From Comamonadaceae bacterium (lineage in GTDB: Bacteria > Pseudomonadota > Gammaproteobacteria > Burkholderiales > Burkholderiaceae_C), in the NCBI GenBank assembly GCA_947449025.1, contig CANFQF010000010.1, positions 1 to 37,763 of the forward strand: 37,763 bases of DNA. Direction: 5' to 3'. Made by a program: the position numbers and the translations under genes. Shown here in pieces: positions 12,798-22,176 of this stretch (position 1 is its first letter; every line of letters starts with the position of its first letter). The notes under the pieces were generated by a model, which was not told where the DNA came from, made no database searches, and was given only the letters and a program-made list of their open reading frames with translations.

Positions 12798-14081
12798 ATG
12801 AAGCAAGCCCAGCACCCGCTGGCCACGCCCGCCCGCCGGGCGCTGGCAACGATGACCGTATTGACCTCGATTGGCTTGGCCGCTTGCGGCGGGGGCGGAG
12901 GCGGGGGCGCAAGCGCCGAAGCGCCGCTGGCAACTGCACCCAATACCGCGGGGGCCGTGGCGACAGGCAGTCCTGTTGACGCGAACGACCCGACCAACGG
13001 CGGCACGCCCTCCAACGCAGGCCCCACACAGCCGGGCGCCAGCCCCGTGGTCGCCGGACCGATACCGCCCGCCGGGGATACCCCGGCCGGCGCCACACCG
13101 AGCCAGCCCACACCGCGCCTGGCGTTGGGTGCGCAGTGGCTGGAAACCGGCCCACTGGCCGATTGGTGGACAGCCGCAGCCTCGGGAGATGGGCAGGTGC
13201 TGGCCGTGGCGGTCAACCCCGGCACCCTCTACCTTTCACGCGATGCGGGCACCACCTGGACCCCGCAGGCAGGGCCGGGCACGGGCAACTGGTCGTCCAT
13301 CGACATGGACCCCAGCGGAACCCATATCGCCGCCAGCAGCTTTGGCGGTCTGCTCTGGGTGACCCACGACGGCGGCAACACCTGGGAAGGCAAGTTCCAC
13401 AACTGCAATTGGCTAGGAGTCACCCTCTCCAACAACGGCCAGCGGCTGGCGGGCGTGTCCAAGTTCGGGCCGCTGTTCACTTCGGACGACGGCGGTGCCA
13501 CCTGGGTGCCGCGTTTGCCCAACGGCGACTGGCAGGCGGTGGCCGGCTCGGAAGACGGACGCGTGCTGCTCACAGCCGAACATGCCGGCCAGATCCAGGT
13601 CTCAACCGACTATGGCCAGACCTGGACGGCCCATGAGCCGCCCAGAGGCTGGTATCGACTGGCCATATCGGCCGACGGCCAGCACATGGCGGTTGCCGAA
13701 AACGGCGGGCAGATCCATGTGTCTGCCGACTTCGGGCAGACCTGGTCGGCGACATTCAGGGCCCTGCCGATCACCTCATTGTCGATGACGCGCGATGGGC
13801 AACAGCTCGTGGTCGCAGTGCCCACGGTGGGCACTTCGACGGCGGATGCCGGCATTTACCACTCCAACGACTTGGGTCAGACCTGGCAGCTGCTGGCGAC
13901 GCCGCGGGCCTGGCGGGCTGCCGCTCTGTCGGGTGACGGCAACACGCTGGTCGCGGGTGCGCGCGGCGACGGCGTCGAGCCCATGATGATCGCGCCCGAC
14001 CTGCCGGGCGGCCACATCTACCTCACACGGGCCAGCGCGGTGACCACGTCCACTGCGGCAGCGAGCACGGCGGGCCGCTGA
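12798..14081 (+). CDS. Lipoprotein with BNR/Asp-box beta-propeller (YCF48/sialidase-like fold)
   Basis: Lipobox SIGLAAC|GGGGGGG; Asp-boxes SRDAGTTW, THDGGNTW, TSDDGGATW, STDYGQTW, SADFGQTW, SNDLGQTW at regular spacing. Confidence 0.82.
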   Translation: MKQAQHPLATPARRALATMTVLTSIGLAACGGGGGGGASAEAPLATAPNTAGAVATGSPVDANDPTNGGTPSNAGPTQPGASPVVAGPIPPAGDTPAGATPSQPTPRLALGAQWLETGPLADWWTAAASGDGQVLAVAVNPGTLYLSRDAGTTWTPQAGPGTGNWSSIDMDPSGTHIAASSFGGLLWVTHDGGNTWEGKFHNCNWLGVTLSNNGQRLAGVSKFGPLFTSDDGGATWVPRLPNGDWQAVAGSEDGRVLLTAEHAGQIQVSTDYGQTWTAHEPPRGWYRLAISADGQHMAVAENGGQIHVSADFGQTWSATFRALPITSLSMTRDGQQLVVAVPTVGTSTADAGIYHSNDLGQTWQLLATPRAWRAAALSGDGNTLVAGARGDGVEPMMIAPDLPGGHIYLTRASAVTTSTAAASTAGR

Positions 14082-14100
14082 GCCCGGGCCTGCAAGGCGG

Positions 14101-14754
14101 TCAGGGCTGGGGCGCTTCTGTGTCCTTGCCCTGGCGCCTGATCGGCTGCCAGCCGATATAGGCCGGGTAGTGACGGGCGACAGCGGCGCCGTTCACATTC
14201 CAGGTGACACAGCGATCGAGCTGGAAGGGCGGGTTGCCGTCCTGCAGCTCGGGCTTGTCGTGCGTCACGCCTTCGCGGCGCACCTGTCCGGCCGGAACCG
14301 TCTGCCAGGTCGCAGTGGCCAGATTCATCAGAAGCTCGCGCAGGTGGGCGCAGCCACGGGTCTGACCCAGGGCGGCGTCGATCGACTGGCGCCAACCCCG
14401 ACGCATCGAAGCACCGAGCATGCCCTGCATGGGTGGCAGGGCCTGGCTGCATTCGCCGAGTGGCTGGCGCAGCATGCGGGCCTCGATCGCGCGGACCACG
14501 AAGTCGTCGTCCACCACCACCCGCATCACCATGTGGTGAATCGGCTCGCCGGCCGGCACCTGGCCGCGCTCGTAAAGGCCCAGTGAATGGGTTTTCACAT
14601 CCTTGAGCTCGGCCTCCATCTCCCAAAGGCCATCGCTGCGCTCAAAGCCACGGTATTCAACCTGGCGTGTATGCAGCAGCGCGCGGGTGACCGCGTCCGC
14701 AGACGCATCGCCGGCGAGGTCTGCAAAGGCAACAGCGGTCGGCGTGGACGACAT
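14101..14754 (-). CDS. DUF2889-like conserved protein
   Basis: MSSTPTAVAFADLAGDASADAVTRALLHTRQVEYRGFERSDGLWEMEAELKDVKTHS...; resembles DUF2889 family from memory; sits in the rdgC-aminotransferase transcription unit. Confidence 0.7.
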   Translation of the reverse strand: MSSTPTAVAFADLAGDASADAVTRALLHTRQVEYRGFERSDGLWEMEAELKDVKTHSLGLYERGQVPAGEPIHHMVMRVVVDDDFVVRAIEARMLRQPLGECSQALPPMQGMLGASMRRGWRQSIDAALGQTRGCAHLRELLMNLATATWQTVPAGQVRREGVTHDKPELQDGNPPFQLDRCVTWNVNGAAVARHYPAYIGWQPIRRQGKDTEAPQP

Positions 14755-14765
14755 GCGCCCTCCTC

Positions 14766-15974
14766 TCAAGCGATCGCCTGCCCCAGGCGGGTAAGACCCT
14801 CGCGGATCTTGTCCTCGTCGGCAGTGGCGAAGCTGAGGCGAAAGCTGGCCGGATCCGGGTCCTTGGCGAAAAAGGGCGCACCAGGCACGAAGGCCACACC
14901 CCGGTCGATGGCACGGCGGGCCAGCTCGCCGGCATCGCGCAGCTTGCCGCCGGCGCCAGTGAGGCGCGCCCACACGAAGAGGCCACCCTGGGGCGCCGTG
15001 AATTCGACAGCATCGCCCAGCTCACGGCGCATGGCATCGACCATGCACGCCGCACGGGCTGCGTAGACGCGGCGCACATTGTCCAGCGTCGCCGGCATTC
15101 GGCCAGCGGCCAGATAGGCGGCGGCAGTGGCCTGGGCGAAGGTGCTGGTGTGGGCGTCGCTGAACTGCTTGCACATGGTGGCCTTGGCCAGCAGCTCCTG
15201 CGGCGCGATCAGCCAGCCCACGCGCAGACCGGGACTGAGCACCTTGCTCAGGCTGCCGCAGTGAATCAGCAGCTCGCGGCTGCCCGGTACCTGGGCCGAC
15301 AGCGCGAGCAGGCTGGGGGGCGGCGGGCCGTCGAAGTACAGGTCGCCGTAGGGGTCGTCCTCGACGATCAGGGTCCCGGTGCGGGCAGCGATTTCGAGGA
15401 TGCGCAGTCGCCGCTCCAAGGGCAGCAGCGCGCCGCTGGGGTTGCCGAAGGTGGGGATGAGGTAGACGAACTTCGGGCGGTGCTCGGCGATCAGGGCTTC
15501 GAGCTTGTCCACCTGGACACCCTCGCCGTCGATGGGTGCGCTGATCACGTCGGCGCCATACAGGCGAAAGCACTGGATGGTGGCCAGGAAGGTCGGGCCC
15601 TCGACGATCACCTTGTCGCCCGGATCGATGAGGGTCTTGCCCAAAAGGTCCAGCGCCTGTTGGCTGCCGGTGGTCACGATGAGGTCCGTGGGCGAAATGG
15701 CCTGCACACCCTTGGCCTGCATGAAGCCAGCCAGCTGGGCGCGCAGCGGGTCGAAGCCCTCGGTGGCGCCGTATTGCAGCGCCGCCCCGGGGTTGTCGGC
15801 CAGCGCCCGCTGGCTGGCTTCCCGAAGGCCTTCAACGTCGAACATGGCGCTGTCGGGGAAGCCGCCCGCGAAGCTGATGATGCCGGGCTTGCCCAGGAGC
15901 TTGAACAGCTCGCGGATGGCAGAAGTTTCGACATTGCCCAGGCGCTGGGCGAAGGGGATCGTGGTGTGGGACAT
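14766..15974 (-). CDS. PLP-dependent class I/II aminotransferase (2-aminoadipate/MocR-type)
   Basis: ISFAGGFPDSAMFD, QYGATEGFDPLRAQLA, VEGPTFLATIQCFR, PTFGNPSG, EDDPYGDLYFDG, CGSLSKVLSPGLRVGWL. Confidence 0.92.
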   Translation of the reverse strand: MSHTTIPFAQRLGNVETSAIRELFKLLGKPGIISFAGGFPDSAMFDVEGLREASQRALADNPGAALQYGATEGFDPLRAQLAGFMQAKGVQAISPTDLIVTTGSQQALDLLGKTLIDPGDKVIVEGPTFLATIQCFRLYGADVISAPIDGEGVQVDKLEALIAEHRPKFVYLIPTFGNPSGALLPLERRLRILEIAARTGTLIVEDDPYGDLYFDGPPPPSLLALSAQVPGSRELLIHCGSLSKVLSPGLRVGWLIAPQELLAKATMCKQFSDAHTSTFAQATAAAYLAAGRMPATLDNVRRVYAARAACMVDAMRRELGDAVEFTAPQGGLFVWARLTGAGGKLRDAGELARRAIDRGVAFVPGAPFFAKDPDPASFRLSFATADEDKIREGLTRLGQAIA

Positions 15975-16927
15975 CAGTTCTCCATCGTAGTCAATTCGGC
16001 AGGGAGGGCAGCGCCGGTCATGGACGGCGGGGCCTCGCCGCCCAGGGCCTCGATCAGCCCGGACAGCAAGCTGGCGAGCTCGCCGGTGGTGATGGCCACG
16101 TCGGCGTCGAAGCCGTCCTCGCCGGCCGGTGTCTTTTCGACATCGGGCATGGCCAGGCGCTTCAAGGCCAGGGTGTCGGTGAGGACGAAGGAAATGCGGT
16201 CTTCCCAGTTCATGGCCAGGCGGGTGGGCATCTTGCCCTCCTGAATGTGCTGGGCGATTTCGTCCAGCGCCAGGTGATGACGAGCGTAGCGCACCACCGA
16301 GCGATCCTCGCCCGGGTCCTTGAGCTCGAGGTCGCGCTCGATCGCGAAGCCCGGGGGCGGGTCCTGCTCGGACAGCCACTGCGCCATGCCGGCGGCCGCC
16401 GACATGGCGGTATGCAAGGGCGCCAGGGGAATGACATGGCGCATGTCGGCCATCAGGTCGCCCAGGGCCTGCAACATCACCTCGGCACCACGGGTACTGG
16501 CAGCGCCCACCACCAGCAGGTGCTCGGCGGGATGCAGCCACAGCCAGTGCAGCGTCCGCTTAGCGAAGGCGCGCGGCATCAGGGTCTGAACGATCTCGTC
16601 CTTGAGGTCGCGCTTTTCCTTGCGCCCGGGTTTGCGGCCTTGCTCGGCCTCGATGGCTTTGCAGCGGGCTTCGAGCTCGCCGCGAATGGTGCTCGGAGGC
16701 ACGACGCGGCGCTCGACGGCCAGACGCAAGATCCAGTGGCCATCCACCGCCTCGGCCATCGCGCCGTGCTCCTCGCCGCGTGGCGGCACCCACCCCACAG
16801 AGAGGGCTTCGGTCGGGCCGCAGGGATGGAAGGAGGCGCCTTGCAGGGCTTCTTCGAGGGCGCTGAGAGAGGGAGCAGACCAGCCGGCGCCGACGCGGTA
16901 GGCAATGAGATTCTTGAACAGGGGCAT
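15974..16927 (-). CDS. rdgC: Recombination-associated protein RdgC
   Basis: MPLFKNLIAYRVG...CGPTEALSVGWVPPRG...HWILRLAVERRVVPPSTIRGELEARCKAIEAEQGRKPGRKEKRDLKDEIVQTLMPRAFAK. Confidence 0.95.
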   Translation of the reverse strand: MPLFKNLIAYRVGAGWSAPSLSALEEALQGASFHPCGPTEALSVGWVPPRGEEHGAMAEAVDGHWILRLAVERRVVPPSTIRGELEARCKAIEAEQGRKPGRKEKRDLKDEIVQTLMPRAFAKRTLHWLWLHPAEHLLVVGAASTRGAEVMLQALGDLMADMRHVIPLAPLHTAMSAAAGMAQWLSEQDPPPGFAIERDLELKDPGEDRSVVRYARHHLALDEIAQHIQEGKMPTRLAMNWEDRISFVLTDTLALKRLAMPDVEKTPAGEDGFDADVAITTGELASLLSGLIEALGGEAPPSMTGAALPAELTTMEN

Positions 16928-16939
16928 GTGGCCCCGATT

Positions 16940-18550
16940 CTAGAAGCCCGCTACGGCCCCATCACGGCGCGAATCGCTCGCGCAAACGTAACCTTCCACC
17001 CCAGGGTCGCCCGCGCGCCAGATGAACTGACCGGCGCCGAAGTCCTGGTAGTTGTCGTGAATGACGCCCACCTGGTGCCCCAGATCGGTCAGGCCCTGCA
17101 CGGTGGCGGGATCCATCTGCGGCTCGACGTTGATCTCCATACCCGCGTTGAAGCGCCAGCGGGGCGCGTCGCAAGCGGTCTGCGGGTTCTGGCCGAAGTC
17201 CACCATGCGCACCACGGTCTGCATATGGCCTTGCGGCTGCATGTTCGCGCCCATGACGCCAAAGCTCATGACCGGCTGGCCGCCCTGGGTCAGGAAGGCC
17301 GGGATGATGGTGTGGAAGGGCCGCTTGCCTGGCGCCACCTGATTGGGGCCGGCCGCGAGCGAAAAGCCGTGGCCACGATTTTGCAGGCTCACCCCGAAGG
17401 AAGGCTCGACACAGCCCGAGCCGAACCCCAGGTAGTTGCTCTGGATGAAGCTCACCATCATGCCGCGCTCGTCGGCGGCTGTGAGGTAGATGGTGCCGCC
17501 CTTGGCTGGGTTGCCTGCCTTGAAGTCCTGGGCACGCCGCGGGTCGATCAGGCGGGCGCGCCCGGCGAGGTAGTCGGGGTCGAGCAGTTGTTCGGCCGAG
17601 AGATCCATGGCCGAAGGCTCAGCCACGTAGCGGTAGACGTCGGCGAAGGCCAGCTTCATCGCCTCGATCTGCAGATGCTGGGCGGCCACACCGTCCGGGT
17701 TCAGTCCTGCCAGGTCGAAGTGGCCCAGGATGCCCAGGGCCATGAGCGCGGCAATGCCCTGGCCATTGGGCGGAATCTCATGCAGGCGGTAGCCCCGGTA
17801 GTCCTGGCCAATCGGGTCCACCCACTCGGGCCGGTAGGCGGCTAGGTCGGCAGCGGTGAGCGCACCGCCCTGCGATTGGGAGAAATTCGCCAAGGCCTGG
17901 GCGATCTCGCCCTGGTAGAAGGCCTCGCCCTTGGTCCGCGCGATGGCGGCCAGGCCGCGCGCCGCCGCCGGGAACTGGAACAACTCGCCCACCTCGGGCG
18001 CCCGGCCCCAGGGCAGGAAGGCCTGCGCGAAGCCGGGCTGGCCGGCAAGCTCGGGCGCGCCGGCCGCCCACTTTTGCTGCACCACCACCGGCACCAGATA
18101 GCCGCGCTCGGCGATCTCGATCGCCGGGGCCAGCAGGTCCTCAAAAGGGAGGCGGCCGAACCCCGCGGACAGCGCCACCCAGCCGGCGACCGCGCCGGGC
18201 ACGGTGACTGCATCGATGCCCCGCTTGGGCGGTGCGGTGGCGCCATCACCCGCTTTGGCGCGAAAGTAATCCGGCGTCCAGGCCTGGGGAGCGCGGCCAG
18301 AGGCGTTGAGCCCGTGCAGGCGCTGGCCGTCCCAGACGATGGCAAAGGCGTCGCTGCCCAGCCCGTTACTCACGGGCTCACACACGGTCATTGCCGCCGC
18401 GGCAGCAATGGCCGCGTCTACCGCATTGCCTCCGGCGGCCAGCATGCGCAGGCCGGCCTGGGCCGCCAGCGGGTGCGAGGTGGCGACCGCATTGCGGGCG
18501 AAAACGGGCAGGCGAACGGTCGGATAGGGGTTACGGAAGTCGAAGTGCAT
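16940..18550 (-). CDS. ggt: Gamma-glutamyltransferase family protein
   Basis: MLAAGGNAVDAAIAAAAAMTVCEPVSNGLGSDAFAIVWDG; PPNGQGIAALMAL; KGGTIYLTAADERGMMVSFIQSNYLGFGSG with presumed Thr nucleophile. Confidence 0.9.
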   Translation of the reverse strand: MHFDFRNPYPTVRLPVFARNAVATSHPLAAQAGLRMLAAGGNAVDAAIAAAAAMTVCEPVSNGLGSDAFAIVWDGQRLHGLNASGRAPQAWTPDYFRAKAGDGATAPPKRGIDAVTVPGAVAGWVALSAGFGRLPFEDLLAPAIEIAERGYLVPVVVQQKWAAGAPELAGQPGFAQAFLPWGRAPEVGELFQFPAAARGLAAIARTKGEAFYQGEIAQALANFSQSQGGALTAADLAAYRPEWVDPIGQDYRGYRLHEIPPNGQGIAALMALGILGHFDLAGLNPDGVAAQHLQIEAMKLAFADVYRYVAEPSAMDLSAEQLLDPDYLAGRARLIDPRRAQDFKAGNPAKGGTIYLTAADERGMMVSFIQSNYLGFGSGCVEPSFGVSLQNRGHGFSLAAGPNQVAPGKRPFHTIIPAFLTQGGQPVMSFGVMGANMQPQGHMQTVVRMVDFGQNPQTACDAPRWRFNAGMEINVEPQMDPATVQGLTDLGHQVGVIHDNYQDFGAGQFIWRAGDPGVEGYVCASDSRRDGAVAGF

Positions 18551-18648
18551 GGCGTGTCCGGGCTGGGAATGGCGGCCATTATTGGGCAGGCCGTGGCATG
18601 GGGACAAAAATCGGGCCCACACAGGGCCTTCACCTACACTCGCACCCC

Positions 18649-19305
18649 ATGAGAGCGCAGGACATCGAACCGTTTTTCGCCACGCTCCGGGCGGCCAACC
18701 CGAACCCGGTCACCGAGCTGGCCTACACCAGCGTCTTCGAGCTGCTGGCTGCGGTACTGCTGTCGGCCCAGGCCACCGACGTCGGCGTGAACAAGGCCAC
18801 CCGCAGGCTCTTTCCGGTGGCCAACACGCCGCAGGCCCTGCTCGAGCTCGGGCTCGAGCGGCTCGAGGGCTACATCAAGACCATCGGCCTGTACCGCACC
18901 AAGGCCCGCAACCTGCTCGAGACCTGCCGCATCTTGGTGGAACAACACGGCGGCCAGGTGCCACGCACCCGAGAAGCACTCGAAGCCCTGCCCGGTGTCG
19001 GCCGCAAGACCGCCAACGTGGTGCTGAATGTGGCCTTTGGCCAACCCACGATGGCGGTGGACACGCATATTTTTCGCGTGAGCAACCGCACAGGCCTGGC
19101 CCCTGGCAAGAACCCGCTGAAGGTGGAGCTTGCGCTGGAAAAGCGGGTGCCGCCGGCGTATGCGGTCGACTCGCACCATTGGCTGATCCTGCATGGCCGC
19201 TATGTCTGCCAGGCCCGCAAACCCCGCTGCTGGGACTGCGCGGTGGCCCGGTATTGCGACTTCAAGCCCAAAACGGCGGCGCCGGGCGCGGGCGGTCGCG
19301 GCTGA
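18649..19305 (+). CDS. nth: Endonuclease III
   Basis: LLSAQATDVGVNKATRRLFP, LPGVGRKTANVVLNVAFGQPTMAVDTHIFRVSNR, C-terminal [4Fe-4S] pattern CQARKPRCWDCAVARYC. Confidence 0.96.
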   Translation: MRAQDIEPFFATLRAANPNPVTELAYTSVFELLAAVLLSAQATDVGVNKATRRLFPVANTPQALLELGLERLEGYIKTIGLYRTKARNLLETCRILVEQHGGQVPRTREALEALPGVGRKTANVVLNVAFGQPTMAVDTHIFRVSNRTGLAPGKNPLKVELALEKRVPPAYAVDSHHWLILHGRYVCQARKPRCWDCAVARYCDFKPKTAAPGAGGRG

Positions 19306-19366
19306 TCGAATGGCACAACCCACAACAGGACACATGCCAGAACGGTTAGAAGGAAAATTGCCCTCC

Positions 19367-19756
19367 ATGCGCGCTTTGCTACCCGTCTTGGTCCTCTGCC
19401 TGGGCGCCAGCTTGGGCGCCCTCGCCCGCTGGCAGCTGGGGCTGTGGCTCAACACCGGCGCAACCTGGGTGCCCCTGGGCACGCTGGCAGCCAACCTCGT
19501 CGGTGGCTTGGTGATCGGCATCCTTCTAGCGCTGTTCAACGCCCACCCCGAGATCGACCCGCTGTGGCGGCTCGCGCTCATCACCGGTTTTCTGGGCGCC
19601 TTGACCACCTTCTCCACTTTCTCGGCCGAGACCGTCCAGCTGCTGATGGCGGACCGACCGGGGCAGGCCTTCGGGCTGGCGGCCATCCACCTCGTCGGCT
19701 CCTTGGCCCTGACCTGGGTGGGGCTCAAGGCGGCATCGGCGTGGCTGGCGCGCTGA
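19367..19756 (+). CDS. crcB: Fluoride channel CrcB/Fluc
   Basis: LGASLGALARWQLGLWLN...PLGTLAANLVGGLVIG...ALITGFLGALTTFSTFSAET. Upstream starts at 19334 or 19310 possible. Confidence 0.93.
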   Translation: MRALLPVLVLCLGASLGALARWQLGLWLNTGATWVPLGTLAANLVGGLVIGILLALFNAHPEIDPLWRLALITGFLGALTTFSTFSAETVQLLMADRPGQAFGLAAIHLVGSLALTWVGLKAASAWLAR

Positions 19757-19811
19757 AGGCCAAGCCGAGGCGGTCAGGGCAGGAGCCGGGGCTGGCGCGC
19801 AGCCCCAAGTG

Positions 19812-19846
19812 ATCAGCGATCAGCGATTAGTGATCAGCGTTCGGTG
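19812..19846. repeat. Degenerate 7-bp tandem repeat in convergent intergenic region
   Basis: ATCAGCG ATCAGCG ATTAGTG ATCAGCG TTCGGTG directly before the usp stop codon. Confidence 0.6.
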
Positions 19847-19847
19847 T

Positions 19848-20288
19848 TCATTGCGTCACTACGCAGAGCACGCTGCAGTGCGCGTGCTCGATCAGCGAGC
19901 CGGAGATTGATCCCCGCCACCAGCGGGCGGCCCAGCCATCGACATGCTTGTGGCCAACAATGATCAGGTCGGCCTGCCATTTGCGCGCGTAGCGGGTGAT
20001 TTCCTCGATCGCTTCGCCGGTCACCACCTCACCGCGCGCGGCGCCAAAGCCCGCGGCCTTCAACCGCGACAGGCCGTCTTGCAGCACCCCGTCGAACTTG
20101 CTGCGCTCCAGCGTTTCCATCTCGGCGTCGTAGACCCCACCCTCAAGCCCGACGAAGGCGATCATGGAGGGCATGACCGCGACCAACACCACCTCGCAGC
20201 CGCTCCACTGCGCAATCTCGCTGCAATCGAGCAGGGCGCGCTGGCCGGCTACGCTGCCGTCGTAGGCCATCAGGATGCGCTTGTACAT
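19848..20288 (-). CDS. Universal stress protein (UspA family)
   Basis: MYKRILMAYDGSVAGQRALLDCSEIA...ADLIIVGHKHVDGWAARWWRGSISGSLIEHAHCSVLCV. Confidence 0.92.
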   Translation of the reverse strand: MYKRILMAYDGSVAGQRALLDCSEIAQWSGCEVVLVAVMPSMIAFVGLEGGVYDAEMETLERSKFDGVLQDGLSRLKAAGFGAARGEVVTGEAIEEITRYARKWQADLIIVGHKHVDGWAARWWRGSISGSLIEHAHCSVLCVVTQ

Positions 20289-20572
20289 GGAAGGCTCCTC
20301 GGTGCTGCACCAGTTGGTGTGAGTCCAGCATAGACCGGTCGCCAGCATCCGGCAACCGGGTCAGTCCGGTCGAATCGTGGGTCGCCCATCCGGGCCATCT
20401 CACCCCCGCCCGCCCACCCCCTCCCCGAGCGCCCCTCAGGCCTCAACCCGACAGCCGCAGCGTCTGCGCCTACACAGACAGGCAAGCCGATTGCCACACA
20501 CTGAAGCCGCTTCAGAAGATCACGACGGCGGCCCCGTCTGGCTTGATCGATCCCCTCACTCAGGAGCCCCCT

Positions 20573-21361
20573 ATGAAACCGACCTCCACAACAGCCTCCC
20601 CAGCATCCTCAGCCCGAGCACCGCGCGTCGCCCTCGTCACCGGCGCCGCTTCGGGCATTGGCCGGGCCATTGCGCTGGCCTGGGCGCGCGAGGGCGTGGC
20701 CGTGGTTGTCTCCGACACGCAAGAGGCTGGCGGCCGCGAGACCGTGGCCCTGGCCGAGGCGGCCGGCGCCCCCGCCTTGTTCGTGGTCGCCGACGTCGCC
20801 CGACCCGGCGACTGCGAAGCCCTGGTCGCCCAGGCCGTGGCCCACTTCGGGCGGCTGGACATGGCCTGCAACAACGCCGGCATCGCCGGCCCCCTCGCGC
20901 CGACGATCGATTACCCGCTGGAGGCTTGGGCACAGGTGATCTCGACCAACCTCTCGGGGGTGTTCTACGGCATGAAGTACCAGATCGCCCAAATGCTCAA
21001 AAACGGCGGCGGCGCGATCGTGAACATGGCCTCCATCCTGGGCGTGGTCGGCTTTGCCAACGCACCGGCCTACACCGCGGCCAAGCACGGGGTGGTGGGC
21101 CTCAGCAAAACTGCGGCGCTGGAGTACGGCGCCCAGGGCGTGCGGATCAATTCGGTGGGGCCCGCGTTCATTCACACCCCGATGATCGCGTCGATGGAGT
21201 CCGATGCAGCCGCGAACGCGATGCTGGTCAGCCAGCACCCGATCGGTCGTCTGGGTCAACCGGAAGAGGTCGCTGAGTTGGTCACCTGGCTGGCCTCGCC
21301 CAAGGCCTCCTTCGTGACCGGCGCCTACTACCCGGTGGACGGCGGCTACCTGGCGCGCTGA
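20573..21361 (+). CDS. Short-chain dehydrogenase/reductase
   Basis: VTGAASGIGRAIALAW, CNNAGIAG, AYTAAKHGVVGLSK, C-terminal YYPVDGGYLAR; AGGAG upstream of ATG. Confidence 0.93.
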   Translation: MKPTSTTASPASSARAPRVALVTGAASGIGRAIALAWAREGVAVVVSDTQEAGGRETVALAEAAGAPALFVVADVARPGDCEALVAQAVAHFGRLDMACNNAGIAGPLAPTIDYPLEAWAQVISTNLSGVFYGMKYQIAQMLKNGGGAIVNMASILGVVGFANAPAYTAAKHGVVGLSKTAALEYGAQGVRINSVGPAFIHTPMIASMESDAAANAMLVSQHPIGRLGQPEEVAELVTWLASPKASFVTGAYYPVDGGYLAR

Positions 21362-22176
21362 GCCGGCAGCACGACCCAACTGCCATCGACACCGCGCACC
21401 GTCACCTGATGGCCGAATATTGCCTCGAGCGCGCGATGGGTGGCCGGGTCATCAGTCGCACCCTGGTGCTGAAGCCGGCCTTGGTCGATCAGCACCAGGG
21501 CATCCGCTTGCAGCGCCATGTTCAGGTCATGCAGCACGGAGACCACGGTTCCGCCGGTCGCGACATGGGCGCGCACCAGATGCAGCCAGTCGGCCTGGTG
21601 CGGCGGATCCAGATGCGCCAGGGGCTCGTCCATCAGCAGCAGCGGCGCCTGCACCGCCAGCGCCCGGGCCAGCAACACCCGTTGGCGCTCGCCGCCCGAG
21701 AGCTCGCCCAGGGCCCGAAGGCGCCAGTCCCAGCAGCCGGTGCGGCGCATCGCCTCCTCCACCGCCGCGCCATCCAGTGCCGACGGAGCGGCCAGCCAGC
21801 CCTGGTGCGGCAGGCGGCCCAGCATCACCACGTCATGGGCCAACAGGTCGGCGGCGGCGCCCTCCTCGCCCTGCCCGAGCCAGGACAGCAGACGACCACG
21901 GCCGCGCGCGCCCAGGTCACGGGGCCACTGGCCCAGCCAGCGTACCTCGCCTTGGTAGGGTAGGAGGCCGGCCAAGGCCATCAGCAAACTGGTCTTGCCC
22001 GCGCCATTGGGGCCGACCACCGCAGTCCAGCGGCCGGCTGGCAGCGCGACGTCGAGCCCGGCGATCACTAGTCTGCCGCCGCGTGCCACCGCCAGTGCGC
22101 GTGCAGAAAGTGCGGGCTTAGGGATCGCGAGTTCGGCCAGCACGTTGCTCACAGTGGCCTCCGGTGCATCAGCCAA
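21346..22176 (-). CDS. btuD: Cobalamin-type ABC transporter ATP-binding protein
   Basis: Walker A GPNGAGKTSLL, signature LSGGERQRVLLARALA, Walker B LLLMDEPLAHLD; last gene of riboswitch-headed operon. Confidence 0.88.
   Translation of the reverse strand: MADAPEATVSNVLAELAIPKPALSARALAVARGGRLVIAGLDVALPAGRWTAVVGPNGAGKTSLLMALAGLLPYQGEVRWLGQWPRDLGARGRGRLLSWLGQGEEGAAADLLAHDVVMLGRLPHQGWLAAPSALDGAAVEEAMRRTGCWDWRLRALGELSGGERQRVLLARALAVQAPLLLMDEPLAHLDPPHQADWLHLVRAHVATGGTVVSVLHDLNMALQADALVLIDQGRLQHQGATDDPATHRALEAIFGHQVTVRGVDGSWVVLPAQRAR

Noticed and set aside
16247-17845. 532-aa plus-strand ORF opposite rdgC and ggt
   Set aside because: Antisense to two conserved genes; His/Gly/Ala-rich composition typical of spurious GC-rich frames.
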